Positions 1 to 10,355 of a stretch of 64,000 nucleotides of DNA are shown piece by piece. Numbering within the stretch: position 1 is the first letter of the stretch; each line of letters begins with the position of its first letter. The notes beneath the pieces were generated by a model. The model did no database searches and was not told the origin of the DNA. It saw only the letters and a list, made by a program, of their open reading frames with translations. Position numbers and translations under genes: made by a program. This DNA comes from Cyanophora paradoxa (lineage: Eukaryota; Glaucocystophyceae; Cyanophorales; Cyanophoraceae), in contig QPMI01000017.1 in assembly GCA_004431415.1 (NCBI GenBank), positions 186,001 to 250,000 on the forward strand. Reading direction: 5' to 3'.

Positions 1-646
1 CTGGGAATTATCGACAGGTTCGCGAGGACATTGCGAGCACTGATTCAGACTGATACAGAAGCTCGTGGCTCCCCGCATTTCCTCTCACGTTTGCCGGCAA
101 TTGTCAAGGCGTACAATGAAACAGCCCACAGCTCTTTCGGCGGGGAGCACTCACCGAAGTGGATGCGGGAAAATACACAGGTAGCCGAGCAGCTGCATCA
201 AGTTAGACAGCGACAGAACGATATTGAACGAGACAATTCGAACATACCGCGCACAGGGACCGAAGTGCAAGTTCTCGAGCCGAAGCCAAGCGTTTTTGCG
301 AAGGGAACCACAAAGCCAAGCAAGGAGACGTACATAGTTGCTGGCGCTGATAAGAACCGTGTTCGACTCGTTACGAAACAGGGTGTGGAAATTTCTAGAC
401 GTGTTAAACCATCGGAAATACGTCAACCGCGTGAGCTTGCACCTCAAACACGAATCGAAAAAGAAGAAGTGCAAATGCGACAGCAGAGACGATTGAGACG
501 TGAGGGTTTGATCGAAACGAAAAAATACAGCGGCCAAAGCCGGCAGTATCGAGAGCTCAAGAAGCTTGAGATTGCAGGGGAGCCAAAGCTACGAGCAGGT
601 GCTAAAGCTGCATCACCTCGAGCTCTACAGAAGCTCCGCTCTTCGC
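1..646. mobile_element. Polinton-like element B, left part (cut by window edge and by element A)
   Basis: This stretch holds the 3' half of an rve-type integrase gene and joins, across the element A insertion, to 12026-17600. The 6 bp CTTCGC at 641-646 recurs at 12026-12031, so the two parts were once contiguous. The left terminus of B lies outside the window, and no polymerase of B is visible; by analogy with element A it could lie upstream of the integrase (inference). Confidence 0.85.
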
Positions 647-708
647 AAAAAAAATGTAAATTGGGCATACTGCCCCACGAAATTATATATGGTAATAAAA
701 TCGAATAA
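1..708 (+). CDS. rve-type (retroviral-like) integrase of element B, C-terminal part
   Basis: The reading frame is open from base 1, so the gene starts upstream of the window. Its first residues, LGIIDRFARTL, match LGIIDRFTRTF in the intact integrase of element A (10356-11414), which places it at the third catalytic acidic residue of the DDE core. A motif like YNxxxHSS and an Arg/Lys-rich C-terminal region follow, as in A. The third acidic residue is Asp (bases 13-15) rather than the usual Glu, as in A. Genuine B sequence stops at 646; bases 647-708 are element A terminal repeat read through to a chance stop. Without the insertion the frame would close within about ten codons in the sequence resuming at 12026, so only a short tail was lost. 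Integration of the element genome is the expected role. Confidence 0.8.
   Translation: MGIIDRFARTLRALIQTDTEARGSPHFLSRLPAIVKAYNETAHSSFGGEHSPKWMRENTQVAEQLHQVRQRQNDIERDNSNIPRTGTEVQVLEPKPSVFAKGTTKPSKETYIVAGADKNRVRLVTKQGVEISRRVKPSEIRQPRELAPQTRIEKEEVQMRQQRRLRREGLIETKKYSGQSRQYRELKKLEIAGEPKLRAGAKAASPRALQKLRSSQKKCKLGILPHEIIYGNKIE
641..646. repeat. Target-site duplication, left copy (CTTCGC)
   Basis: CTTCGC immediately precedes the A-run that opens the left terminal repeat of element A, and the same 6 bp follow its right terminal repeat at 12026-12031. A 6-bp duplication is the known signature of Polinton/Maverick-type integrases. One extra A at 647 lies between the duplication and the part of the repeat shared by both ends. 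Confidence 0.9.
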
Positions 709-822
709 ACTTTAAACTTTTCGATATTCCACAAACGTTTCGACAAAACCAAATCAAAAACAAACCATTCACAGTAACCACACAAAACAAAACGTAAAAT
801 CTCAGTAAGCCTCAGTAACAAC
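648..822. repeat. Left terminal inverted repeat of element A copy 1
   Basis: Bases 648-822 are the reverse complement of 11851-12025 over 175 bp by direct reading; identity ends after CAGTAACAAC. The outer end is an A-run, then a short GC palindrome, GGGCATACTGCCC. The inner end has CAGTAAG/CAGTAAC direct repeats. The left A-run is 8 long and the right T-run 7 long. Confidence 0.95.
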
Positions 823-1673
823 TTAAAACCTCTCATTTTTTACTGTATTTTTTGAACGCTTTTTTACTGTATTTTCTACACTAGAAATGACGATAGAAAC
901 GACAATAAAAACAATAGAATTTAAATTGTTTTTTAATCGTATATATGTCAATATATCAATGTAGTATATATGATATATATCATGCAAAATCGATTTATAG
1001 TCATACCTATAACATATCGATTTGTGTATATGTGATATATATATATATGACGTCATAATGACGATACATATGTATATGATATATATGACATACCACGTGA
1101 CTCGGGAGATCATGACGATCACGGCGATGTGTTCATTATCATATGCATGACTTGGACCAATCAGCTATCGATGACTCTTCTGTGGCTCACAGGTGGCTCA
1201 TCGATAGATCAATGGGTCTTATCACATCATCGGTGGCTCATCGATAGATCAATAGGTCTTATCATATCATAGGTGGCTCATCGATGGATCAATGGGTCAT
1301 ACAACATTATCGATCTCGGATCGATAGATGAATGGTTCAATATTTATCAATGGTTGAGTTTCGTAGTATATACTCGTAGTATAAACTTGTAGTATAATTC
1401 CATAGTATAAATCCATAGTATATACTCGTAGTTGATACTCGTCGTAGAAACCCGGGAATAACTTGAACCGGGGTATATATTTGTTCGACATTTCGTCGAA
1501 ATTTCGGTAAATCGATTATCGGCATCTTCAAACGCTTGTATCTCACCACCAGATGGTCAACTCGCAACGTTTTGCATAGCGTTTTGAAGCGCTTGTTAAG
1601 CTCTACACAACTACGTAATCATCGTATTATTTCAAGCTACCTTGTCATACAATATTTCTCACAAATCGTCCTT
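823..1673. repeat. AT-rich subterminal region with tandem repeats, no supported gene
   Basis: There is no convincing gene in these 850 bp. Runs of ATAT with a CRE-like TGACGTCA (1048-1055) are followed by three 40-bp tandem units beginning GGTGGCTCATCGAT at 1192, 1232 and 1272, then by a string of about 14-bp units of the type CGTAGTATATACT (about 1360-1445). The block recurs in copy 2 (57571-58422). A replication or regulatory role next to the terminus is possible but inferred. Confidence 0.7.
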
Positions 1674-2432
1674 TCACACACTGATTGTGGTCATTTCTCG
1701 TTGGATCCGAGCCATCTGACCCCTTTTAATTGCTTTTCTCTTCACAAATTTCTTAAAGCCCTTCATATCATCATCAGTTAGTACTGCTCTATCAGTATAG
1801 GTCTTGATATCATAACCTTGCAGGCTCGCTATGACAGTTTGATAATTATAGCCCCATAGTCTATGCAATTCCTTGTAGGTCTTCTTATCCATTCCACCAT
1901 TGTACTCATCAAAGGCGCAATTGAACTCTTTTTCGTTCCCAAGAATATTGAAAAAGACTACGAACTCAACATTTCGACGAATCGTAGTAGAAATAGAGCA
2001 TAAACGCTGAACATTAAATATTACCGAGATTGAATAATGTCTTCCACTCGTGACCAATTTAGATAACACAGCCGAATTGTGCATATCCAAATTTGAACCT
2101 ATCATGTCATCGAGTATGATAACTAGGTTATTTCGCTTTTCGTTATTCTCAATTCGTTTCTTTTGCATACTGATCAATCTCAAAACAATGTTATCATCCC
2201 ACTCTTCATAGATGTTATCGGGATGGGTGATGTCATTGAATTGTCCAGTAAAAGCTGTTGAACTAAATATAACGATTTGATCGATCTTGTCACGAAGCTC
2301 GTAAAGTAAGTATTTTGTGAACATTGTCTTACCTGTATTGGAGCGACCAACATTCAAAATTCTTGTCGGGATTCGAACCGTCTTACTCGGATCGAACTCC
2401 GGAATATCATCAAGATTTACTGTGTTATCCAT
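1674..2432 (-). CDS. Genome-packaging ATPase (FtsK/HerA-type, A32-like), element A copy 1
   Basis: This 252-residue P-loop ATPase is expected to drive DNA into the preformed capsid. The Walker A motif is GRSNTGKT near residue 30 and the Walker B is NLVIILDD near residue 104. An SGRHYSISVIFNVQRLC stretch is typical of the family's sensor region, and the C terminus is basic. Homologues occur in element B (13206-13922) and element C (51449-52315), each beside the MCP gene. It reads in the same direction as the MCP gene upstream and the two were probably expressed together. The protein is identical to that of copy 2 (58423-59181). Confidence 0.9.
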   Translation of the reverse strand: MDNTVNLDDIPEFDPSKTVRIPTRILNVGRSNTGKTMFTKYLLYELRDKIDQIVIFSSTAFTGQFNDITHPDNIYEEWDDNIVLRLISMQKKRIENNEKRNNLVIILDDMIGSNLDMHNSAVLSKLVTSGRHYSISVIFNVQRLCSISTTIRRNVEFVVFFNILGNEKEFNCAFDEYNGGMDKKTYKELHRLWGYNYQTVIASLQGYDIKTYTDRAVLTDDDMKGFKKFVKRKAIKRGQMARIQREMTTISV

Positions 2433-2511
2433 TACAGTAATAAGATAAAAAACAAAATAAAGTACACACCTACAAATAATTGCGCTTCCTACACTAACAA
2501 AGAAAAGAACT

Positions 2512-3735
2512 TTAGAAGTTCGAGACTTTCAGGGTAGAGATGTTGTAGCCATTAAGTACCATAACATTGTGTCGGAGGCATAGATATCAACCTGAACAGG
2601 AGCGGCATCAGTGCATCCGGAAACAGTGAGATCCATGTAACTCGAGCTGCTGTTGAAGAAATCCTGGTAACCCATAACCGAGTTCCGAAGCGAATCTTTT
2701 CCAGACTTGGAAAGAACAATTCCGTAAACATTTCCAGACTCGAATCCGTACGTGGTATTGCCCACAGTAACACCCTTGTAGTGAGAAGGAATGTGATTGA
2801 CAGCAGAGAGGAAACCGGAAATGGGTTTGTTAGATATATCCAGGGAGCGATTGTTGTGGAAGATCTGGAACTGATCAATCTTAACAGCAGATTCATGACC
2901 GCAGAAATCCGAGTGAGTGTAGGTGTTAAGTTTGTTCACCTCTCGAACAGTCATCAGAATCGAGTGAACCAGACCAGAAACATTAGCGAGTGTAACCTCA
3001 ACAGATTCACCAGCATCAGCGGTTTTGAGCGCTCGGGTCTTCTTGTGAATGACCTCTGTGATCGGGATGCGAATGCCACCTTGTTCGTTCGCCATTTTAA
3101 GGAGTGTCTCAGCCTCAGCCGAAGCAATGTTTACGAATTGGCAGATCAGAGAGCAATCCGCAAAGGTTACAGATCCACCAGCCGGAACTTGGACAATCGC
3201 AGCATCACGGAAATCAACCTCGATTGTTGGCATATCGGCTAGCGTACATAATGGGAAATAAGCTTCTTCCCAGAAAGCAGCGGGGATTCTAACGATGTAT
3301 TCCATTGCTTCATCTGTGCTTTCACGATCTGTCTCTTTGAAGTAACCGAGAGAAGCATACATGCTGCTCATGGTAGCGTGATCATTATCGACCAGGGCGT
3401 TTACAGTGATCCAATCACCAGGGATAATATACTTGAAACCACCATGAACGAAACGGACCTCATTAATAAAAGAAGAACCACCATTGGGGAGGGTGCAGGC
3501 TACACCACCACCAGTGGCAATCTTGAAATAGAGCGAAACACCAGCAAGGAGTTGCTTGCGAGGTAGATCAAAGTAAGCGGTATTCTTAAAGCCAAAAGTA
3601 TTGCCTCGGGGCGAACTTGCTCGAGGAATGGTTTGTACTTGGGGTTGGTTCCGATTTGGAGACCAGGGATAGATAAATTTGATCGGAACCGGGAGTTACG
3701 AGGAGTTCCTTAAGGGTAGTTCCAGTGAGTGCCAT
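2512..3735 (-). pseudogene. Major capsid protein (double jelly-roll), frameshifted, element A copy 1
   Basis: Compared with the intact 408-residue gene of copy 2 (59262-60488), this copy lacks one G in a G-run near 2576-2578, one near 3608-3611 and one near 3666-3668. The longest surviving frame is 2529-3371. The sequence is otherwise the same as copy 2, and carries the family's conserved blocks (LPRKQLLAGVSLYFKI near the N terminus, a YFPLCTLADMPTIEVDF block in the middle, a LKVSNF end). The MCP forms the trimeric capsomers of Polinton-like virions. All three lesions are in homopolymers, so a consensus error is as likely as true inactivation. Confidence 0.88.
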
Positions 3736-3787
3736 CTCTTATGTTTAAAATACCAAAAGAAATTTTTAAAATGCTTTATTAAACAGA

Positions 3788-4675
3788 ATGACGCGTTACT
3801 ATCTCAATATTGATTCCAGGGACCGATCGGATGGAACCCCAACTAATTTCACATACAGACTCCCTTATGCGATCCAAAAGGTCAGAGCCTGTCGAGTAAC
3901 GAACTTTGAGATGTTTCACAATCTTTACAACCTCTCTGAAGTAGGAACCCTCACCACACAAACACTCGATAATGCTGGGAACCCAAAGAATAGAAACAAC
4001 GAAGTCCTCCGAGGTGCATATACACCGGATTCACTGGTGAATTATCTGATCGCTCGCATTGGATCCCAGCCCTATAATCAAGCGGGTGGCGGAACTTACA
4101 CTCGCCATTTCTATGTAACCTATGATCCCACAACATTGCTTCTAAGGTTCATGTGTGAGGTTCCATTCTCAATCACTATGAACACTCAACTCTTAGCCAA
4201 TTTCTGTGGTTTTGAAAATGCTAACACACTGTACCAATCGAGTCCTCTATCATCTAATGTCACAGTTGGAGCCTTTACTTATGCTCACTACATTGATAGT
4301 GAAATGCCATTAGATCTACTATTTAATTCCTATTTGCTTCTTCATGTTGATCCACTGAAAGGAAGATATGTGAGCAATAACAAACGAGATAACAATGCTA
4401 TCGCGAAAATTGAGATTGACCAAACGGTTGGCAGTCTATTAAAATATGATTCATCGAATAATTCCATGATCGTTCACGAGCAGAATGGCTTGGTTGAGGT
4501 TGAGACTCTAGATGTGAGACTTTCTTACTGGAATGGAGCCACAGCAGACATTACTACCGACTGGTCGATGACTCTTGAACTGATTACTGAAGATGATAAA
4601 GATCTGACGAAAAAAGCATTGAAGAATGTCATAAAAGAGTTGGAGGGACTCTACCTGCCGTTCTCACGGTCATAG
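3788..4675 (+). CDS. Penton-like minor capsid protein, element A copy 1
   Basis: This 295-residue protein opens with YYLNIDSRDRSDGTPTNF, the N-terminal signature shared with the likely pentons of elements B (15197-16075) and C (48241-49086, 49103-50029): a beta strand, an SRDR-type turn, then an NF strand and a hydrophobic VRACRVTNFEMFHN-like strand. The C terminus (VRLSYWNG, TDWSMTLELITED) is a second conserved block. Family knowledge suggests a single jelly-roll penton occupying capsid vertices. The gene is divergent from the MCP gene across about 50 bp of AT-rich DNA that probably holds both promoters. Identical in copy 2. Confidence 0.8.
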   Translation: MTRYYLNIDSRDRSDGTPTNFTYRLPYAIQKVRACRVTNFEMFHNLYNLSEVGTLTTQTLDNAGNPKNRNNEVLRGAYTPDSLVNYLIARIGSQPYNQAGGGTYTRHFYVTYDPTTLLLRFMCEVPFSITMNTQLLANFCGFENANTLYQSSPLSSNVTVGAFTYAHYIDSEMPLDLLFNSYLLLHVDPLKGRYVSNNKRDNNAIAKIEIDQTVGSLLKYDSSNNSMIVHEQNGLVEVETLDVRLSYWNGATADITTDWSMTLELITEDDKDLTKKALKNVIKELEGLYLPFSRS

Positions 4676-4711
4676 GAAATACTGTAGAATAAATTTGTTT
4701 CAATATTACAA

Positions 4712-5473
4712 ATGGCTCGCAAGACTCAACCCAAGAATTTCTTAGCCAAACCAGCCGCTGAAGCGGATGTTGGCAATGGTGAGAATGGAAGGAACTGGTA
4801 TAAGAAATCGAAAGGACTCGCTGCATACGGAACTGGTGACCTCGAAAAGGAAGTCCATAAAGAACGAAACCAATTCACCCAAGCCACTACGAAAAACAGT
4901 AATGATGATAATGCCCTTGTTGACCAAGTCCCACTGAACCGCATGCCCGGAGCCAAACGAGGAATCAAGAAAGGACAGTTCAAATCATCCACAAAGGACA
5001 AGGTTGCCTCATCATCGACACTGCTGAAACTGCTTGATGGTGGTGAGCGACTCTACTCAACCTATTCCGAGAAAGACCATCGCAACCGCTACTTTATTCG
5101 TTCAACCACTGGTGGACTGAAATCTGTAACATATCAGTATGCTAAGAGTCTTGTTGATGGTATTGCAGCAGAGACCAAAAACGAAAACAAGATCAAGGAA
5201 CAGCCAATCACAAAGGAAAAGGTTGAGAAGAAACCAGAAGTAACCCATGAAGTTATTCCCGAACCTGTTCATGTGGCAAAAGACTCACCTACAGAATTGA
5301 TTGCAAAGACCATTGAGTATCAAGACTCCAACAAAACGGATTTGCCGGTTCTCAATAAGTCGATCCTTCGGGTTGCCACTTCGCAGGCTGATCCAGTCAA
5401 CTCGATTCCAAATGCTGCCCCAATGGTCTCTGGATTCGCCAAGCTTGGTATAAGACCCGGTTATCGCCGTTAA
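4712..5473 (+). CDS. Conserved basic protein of PLV core, function unknown, element A copy 1
   Basis: I do not recognise a named family. The 253-residue product is Lys/Asn-rich and lacks membrane segments. It shares two blocks with the 215-residue protein of element B (16102-16749): a central RYFI...GLK...GIAAETK-ENKI...PITK-K-EKK block and a C-terminal SILR-A-S-ADPV...SGF-KLG block. In both elements it directly follows the penton gene, 36 bp downstream here. The conserved position beside capsid genes suggests a virion core, scaffold or DNA-condensing role (inference). Identical in copy 2. Confidence 0.75.
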   Translation: MARKTQPKNFLAKPAAEADVGNGENGRNWYKKSKGLAAYGTGDLEKEVHKERNQFTQATTKNSNDDNALVDQVPLNRMPGAKRGIKKGQFKSSTKDKVASSSTLLKLLDGGERLYSTYSEKDHRNRYFIRSTTGGLKSVTYQYAKSLVDGIAAETKNENKIKEQPITKEKVEKKPEVTHEVIPEPVHVAKDSPTELIAKTIEYQDSNKTDLPVLNKSILRVATSQADPVNSIPNAAPMVSGFAKLGIRPGYRR

Positions 5474-5826
5474 GGATCAATCTGAATAATATAATTTCTC
5501 AAACATTGTTAGCGCTACGTAACCAATCCTATCCCGTAGGCTCAAAACTTCTTCATTTTTATGGAGGCGTTGTAGAGCGAAGTGAAATATCCATAGGTAA
5601 ATCACTTTAATCACCTGTTCTACCGGGTTCAGTGGTAGAAACTTGCAGCCGACAAGTGAACCTTCTGGGTATCGGTAGCTTTATCATTTTTCCAGCATCT
5701 TCTTTCGTACTGGATGCTCTGCAATCGGGACCAAAAATTGATTGGGTTCTCACAAAGAATATATACACGACATAAAAACTACTTAAAGATTTCTTAACAT
5801 ATATTAAGAGAGTAGAAAGGACAAGA
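5474..5826. other. Non-coding interval with several small hairpins
   Basis: No gene is supported. The interval has inverted repeats: CCTA/TAGG at 5528-5540, TATGGA/TCCATA at 5560-5595, and TTCTACC/GGTAGAA at 5618-5640. It is repeated unchanged in copy 2 (62227-62579). It may hold an untranslated RNA or 3'-end signals for the gene before it, but I see no recognisable RNA family. Confidence 0.4.
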
Positions 5827-6090
5827 ATGACGATCACAGAAGCCCAAAAGAAAGCAACTTACCGCTACCGTAAAACAGAAAAGGGTATGTTAGCGCTTGC
5901 TAGGATTAATGAGAAACGCAATGCAAAATGGAACGAACTCTACAACAATGATGAAGAATTCAGACAAGCTCACATAATGACTTCATGCAAGGCTCAATAT
6001 GTAAATAACACCATTCTCTATGTAAAGTATCTATTTGACGTTCCTCGTACCAACCGCGGACGTCCATCAAAGTATGTTAATGCTTGTTAA
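5827..6090 (+). CDS. Small basic AT-hook-like protein, element A copy 1
   Basis: The 87-residue product is rich in Lys and Arg and ends in NRGRPSKY, close to the GRP core of an AT-hook that binds the minor groove of AT-rich DNA. The N-terminal KKATYRYRKTEKGMLALARINEKR-type helix, with its alternating basic and aromatic residues, resembles YRxxNPE-style repeats in the AT-hook proteins of element B (12014-12331) and C (53794-54207). A DNA-binding role (packaging, regulation) is inferred. It lies between the basic protein and the polymerase gene; in C the AT-hook gene also precedes the polymerase gene. Confidence 0.65.
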   Translation: MTITEAQKKATYRYRKTEKGMLALARINEKRNAKWNELYNNDEEFRQAHIMTSCKAQYVNNTILYVKYLFDVPRTNRGRPSKYVNAC

Positions 6091-6096
6091 TCGTTT

Positions 6097-6138
6097 TTCT
6101 CAGCGCGATTGCTCTGAGAACCCGCGGAAACCGCGCTG
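6097..6138. terminator. Nested hairpins just after the AT-hook gene
   Basis: Seven bases after the stop codon, TTCTCAG (6097-6103) pairs with CTGAGAA (6114-6120) and CGCGG (6123-6127) pairs with CCGCG (6131-6135); alternatively CAGCGCG (6101-6107) pairs with CGCGCTG (6132-6138). Such hairpins mark mRNA 3' ends in some giant viruses (mimivirus); the same role here is inferred. Repeated in copy 2 at about 62850-62891. Confidence 0.45.
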
Positions 6139-6322
6139 GAAGCAAAACTATAAATCTTTCTGTTATTTTTAGAGTTCGATGATCGAGCCAACCCTTTGTT
6201 ATTTTTATAAATGCCCTCGACTGAATTTATTTTGTTGGAGACTTTTGGTTTTGCCGGTAAAATTTGACGCGAGTATAAAATGACTTAAGGAAATAAAATA
6301 TAGAGTATATATAAAAGTGAAA

Positions 6323-9300
6323 ATGCCTCGCGCAGTAAGTATTCAGAATGCTAGAAAGAGACAAGGAATGCTAGCAAAGCTTGGTTACCTTCTTGGTGTC
6401 GGAATCATAAATGAAGAGCAATTTAACGCATTGGGTTACTTTGCCTTCATTAAGAGACTTCGATCTGCTGGTCTGAAGGACATAAGCGATACAATTGATG
6501 GTATTATTGCCAGGGTGAGGGCAGACTGAATGAGCAGGATGAAATCGAGAGATTTGGTAACGTTGAGGTTATTGAAGGTGGAAATAAGAAGACCAAAGCA
6601 GAGCGGATCGCTGAAAAACGAGACAAGAGAGCTGAAAGGAAGCAGCAGAAGAAGCAGAAGAAAGCAGGGAGAACCGCTAAGAATGTTGAGAAGCAGAAGG
6701 TTAGAGAAAGAATAGCAAAGGAGGCAAAACAGCAGAGAGAGGATGAGAAGAAGCAACGAGAGGAGGCAGAGGTGATGCAGGCTATGAATAGTCTTGTAAG
6801 TGAGGTCACTTGGAGGAACCAGACCAAAGATAACATCGCTTCTGCCCATGAGTTTATTGATAGGGTTGTTCGTTGGGATCCCTTTTACAATCGTTTTCGA
6901 GATGCTCTTCGTAACAGACGAGGTATTAAGTATAACCTCTACAGCATGGCGAGATATGTGAAAGTGGCAACTGGAGAAATAAGAACCATGCAATGGACCA
7001 CCCCATTCTACCTTCTTGTCAATGATCAAGAGATTGTTGATACTGTTGATGAATCAATTGATGCATTGCAGGAGGTTCTCACTTCACCTGATAGTTGGAA
7101 GCTAGAAAACATCTTAACAGTTCGCTTGCAGATTCTTACTTATCAGCCACTCGCAGGTAGCTCCTATATTGACCTCCCACCAGGAATAAAAAAGCGTAAA
7201 GCTGTGATTAATCCACAGAACAAAGATAATAAATGTTTCGCATGGGCGGTAACTATTGGACTACATCAACATGAGCTATCTCATAAACACCGATATGATG
7301 TAAAGCGATACAAGAAGTATGAGAATGAGTTCAATTGGAATAAGTTTGAGTTCCCATTCAAGAATGATCCTCGTCAGTACGAACGAGCATCAAAAATGAT
7401 TGGTCGACCAATCAATGTGTATATGGTCGATCGATCACATATCGTTCCAGTCCATATCTGTAAGGACCCATCCCAACAACATCTTACAATTGACATTCTT
7501 CTGTGGACTGTCAACGAAAAAACCCACTATGGTTACATTTCTAGCATGTCAAGGTTAATATCGAATTCACACCATGGAACTCGCCATTTCTGTAAAGCTT
7601 GTTTGAGAGGGTTCACCAGTGAAACGGTATTGGAGACCCACATTAAACACAACAAGTGTTACGATCGACCAAATGCAACAGTTGACACAATGCCACCAAG
7701 CGGATCTAAGACCAAGTGGGACCCAAAGAGACATGTTGACAAGACTGTATGGCATCCAATGTTTGTTGTTGCTGACTTTGAATGTATATTGCAAAAGGTG
7801 GATGAGACACGAGGTGAAAACACTGCAGTCTACCAGAAACACATTCCCAGTGGATACAAAATCATGGTTATCCACAACGATGAGATTATCAAACAGGTAT
7901 TGTATCGAAAGGAGAACCCAGAGAACGATGATGAGGTTACACAGCACTTTATGGAGACACTGAAAACGATTGAATCCGATTTACTTGAGAAGCTTAGACA
8001 TGTTGCCCCAATGGTTATGGAACAATGGCACAAAGAGGATTACAGAGATTCTGTTGCTTGCTACATCTGTGGAGATGAGTTTGGAGCTACTGTAACCGAT
8101 GATAATGGTAACACATATCAAGTTAAAAAGGTTAGAGACCACGACCACGTTACAGGAGATTACATTGGAGCAGCTTGCAATACTTGCAATCTGAAACGAA
8201 AGATCAATCCAAAGATCCCAGTTGTGTTCCACAATCTAAAAGGTTACGATGGACACTATATTCTGAAGGCTTTGAATTTCAATGAACCTGGTAAGGAAAT
8301 TCGTTGCATTGCCCAGAATTTTGAGAAGTTCATAGCATTCGATATGGGACCATACAAGTTCATGGACTCTCTGAATTTCATGGCTTCGAGCCTTGATGGT
8401 CTGGTAAAGAATCTCAGTAAGAATAATTTCAAATTCACCAATGAGTGGTGTGATTCTGTAAATTATTCACAGGAACAGCGAGAGCTACTGATGCAAAAGG
8501 GACACTTCCCTTACGATTACCTGGATAGCTTCGAGAAACTCAGTGAGACCCAATTACCTCCCAAAGAAGCTTTCTACTCGAAACTCAATGATACTGAATT
8601 GAGTGATTCTGACTACAAGCATTGCCAGATGGTATGGGATGCTTTCAACTGCAAGACTCTCGGAGATTATCACGATATCTATCTTGCTACTGATGTTGCT
8701 CTGCTTGCTGACGTTTTCAATACATTCCGCAATGTTTGCTACAGTAATTATAAGATCGATCCTATTCATTTCATTTCAGCCCCTCACCTGTCGTGGTTCG
8801 CGATGTTGAAATATACAGGTGTGGAGTTGGAGCAATTGAGTGACCCTGAAATGTATAGATTCTTTGAACTTGGAATTCGTGGAGGTGTTTGCATGGTTCC
8901 CAATCGTTATGCAGAGGCTAATAACCCCTACATGAAGTCTTATGATCCATCAAAGTCAACAAAGTATATCACCACTTGGGATGCCAACAATCTGTATGGG
9001 AAAGCGATGAGTTTCAAGCTACCCAGAGGTGGATTTGAGTGGATTGATGACATCGAGAATTTCGATTATATGGGCTTTGATGTGGAAGGTGATAGAGGTG
9101 CAACTTTGGAGGTTGACTTGGAATATCCAGAACACCTACATGATCTTCACAGTGATTTACCTCTTGCTCCCGAATCTCTAATAATCACCAAGTCAATGAT
9201 TTCACCAACACAGCTTGAAATGATTGGTGATGAAAAACTACCCCAGACTCGTAAGTTGGTTCCCAATCTGATGAACAAGACCAATTACATCCTACACATC

Positions 9301-10350
9301 AAAAACTTGCAGTACTACATCTCAAAAGGATTGAAGGTAACAAAGGTTCATCGTGGGATTATGTATGATCAATCTGAGTGGCTGAGACCATACATCGATT
9401 TCAATACCGGACTGCGGACGCAAGCTCGTAATGATTTCGAGAAAGATTTCTACAAACTCATGAATAACTCAGTTTTCGGAAAGACCATGGAGAACGTTCG
9501 CAAGCGAAGTAACATAAAGCTTTGCAACGATCCCAGGGTGCAGCTCAAACACAACGGCAATCCATTGTTGAAGACAGTGAAGATTATCAATGAGAATCTT
9601 ACTGCTTTAGAGTTCTATAAGGGTTCTATTATGTTGGATAAACCCATTTATGTTGGTCAGGCTATCTTGGATCTGTCCAAACTAATCATGTATCGTTTCC
9701 ATTACGATTACATCATGGTGAAGTATGGACCTGGATCAGCCAAGCTGCTCATGACTGATACAGATTCCCTGTATTATCTGATTGAGACTGACGATATCTA
9801 CAAAGACATGATTGAGGATTCTCATTGGTTTGATCAGTCTGATTACAGCAAATCCCACATCTGTTACAACCCTAAAAATAAAAAGGTTCCCGGTTTGTTC
9901 AAGGATGATTGTGGTGATTATCTCGTTACAAGGTTTGCTGGTTACAAACCAAAAGCATACTCCTACGAGAAGGAGTTGAATGTTAAGGCTCTGGGATCAG
10001 AAGAAAATGTAAAACAGGTGATTGCTGACAAGTTGAAGGATTTGTTAAGAGTGAAGTCGAATGCTACGGAAGCTGATGTTATTGATAGTAAGGTTAAGAA
10101 GTTGAAGGGAGTTCAGCGGTCAGTAGTGCAGAATAGGTTAGAGTTCCTACAATTCTACAACACTGTCATGTATCCAATGAAGGAGCGGGAGAAAGTAACA
10201 GTTCGAGGTTTCCGATCAAAGAACCACGAGGTAACAACGCAGGAAATGAAGAAAAGGGCATTCAATGCGCTCGATACTAAGAGGTATCTTTGTGAGGACC
10301 TCTATACTACTCTTGCGATTGGACACTATAAAACAAAAACAACACTATAA
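6323..10350 (+). CDS. Protein-primed type family B DNA polymerase with endonuclease VII-like insert; one frameshift, element A copy 1
   Basis: This would replicate the element genome by protein priming. From ATG 6323 the frame runs to a missing G at 6513-6515 (copy 2 has GGGG at 63266-63269) and continues in another frame to 10350; corrected length is about 1342 residues. Order of parts: N-terminal domain; Lys/Glu-rich coiled coil (about 6590-6770); Exo I ADFECI (near 7771); a Cys2...RDHDHVTG...C-NLK endonuclease VII-like zinc/HNH module (about 8060-8195); Exo II HNLKGYDGHYI (near 8230); Exo III TDVALLADVF (near 8690); motif A DANNLYG (near 8980); motif B NNSVFGKT (near 9463); motif C DTDSLYY (near 9757); KPKAY (near 9946). 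All catalytic acids are present. The integrase gene follows 5 bp downstream. Confidence 0.9.
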
Positions 10351-10355
10351 TAAGG

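Noticed and set aside
823-1122. 99-residue Ile/Tyr-rich reading frame on the minus strand (and its copy at 57571)
   Set aside because: It is a translation of ATAT repeats with no domain; likely chance.
5605-5680. tRNA-like segment around TTCTACCGGGTTCAGTGGTAGAA
   Set aside because: It has a short hairpin and a GGGTTC string but no acceptor, D and anticodon arms could be folded.
5607-5837. 76-residue minus-strand frame
   Set aside because: It lies in a hairpin-rich spacer, overlaps the AT-hook start and shows no homology I recognise.
6306-6316. TATA-box for the polymerase gene
   Set aside because: TATATATAAAA lies only about 7 bp before the ATG, too close for a normal TATA promoter.
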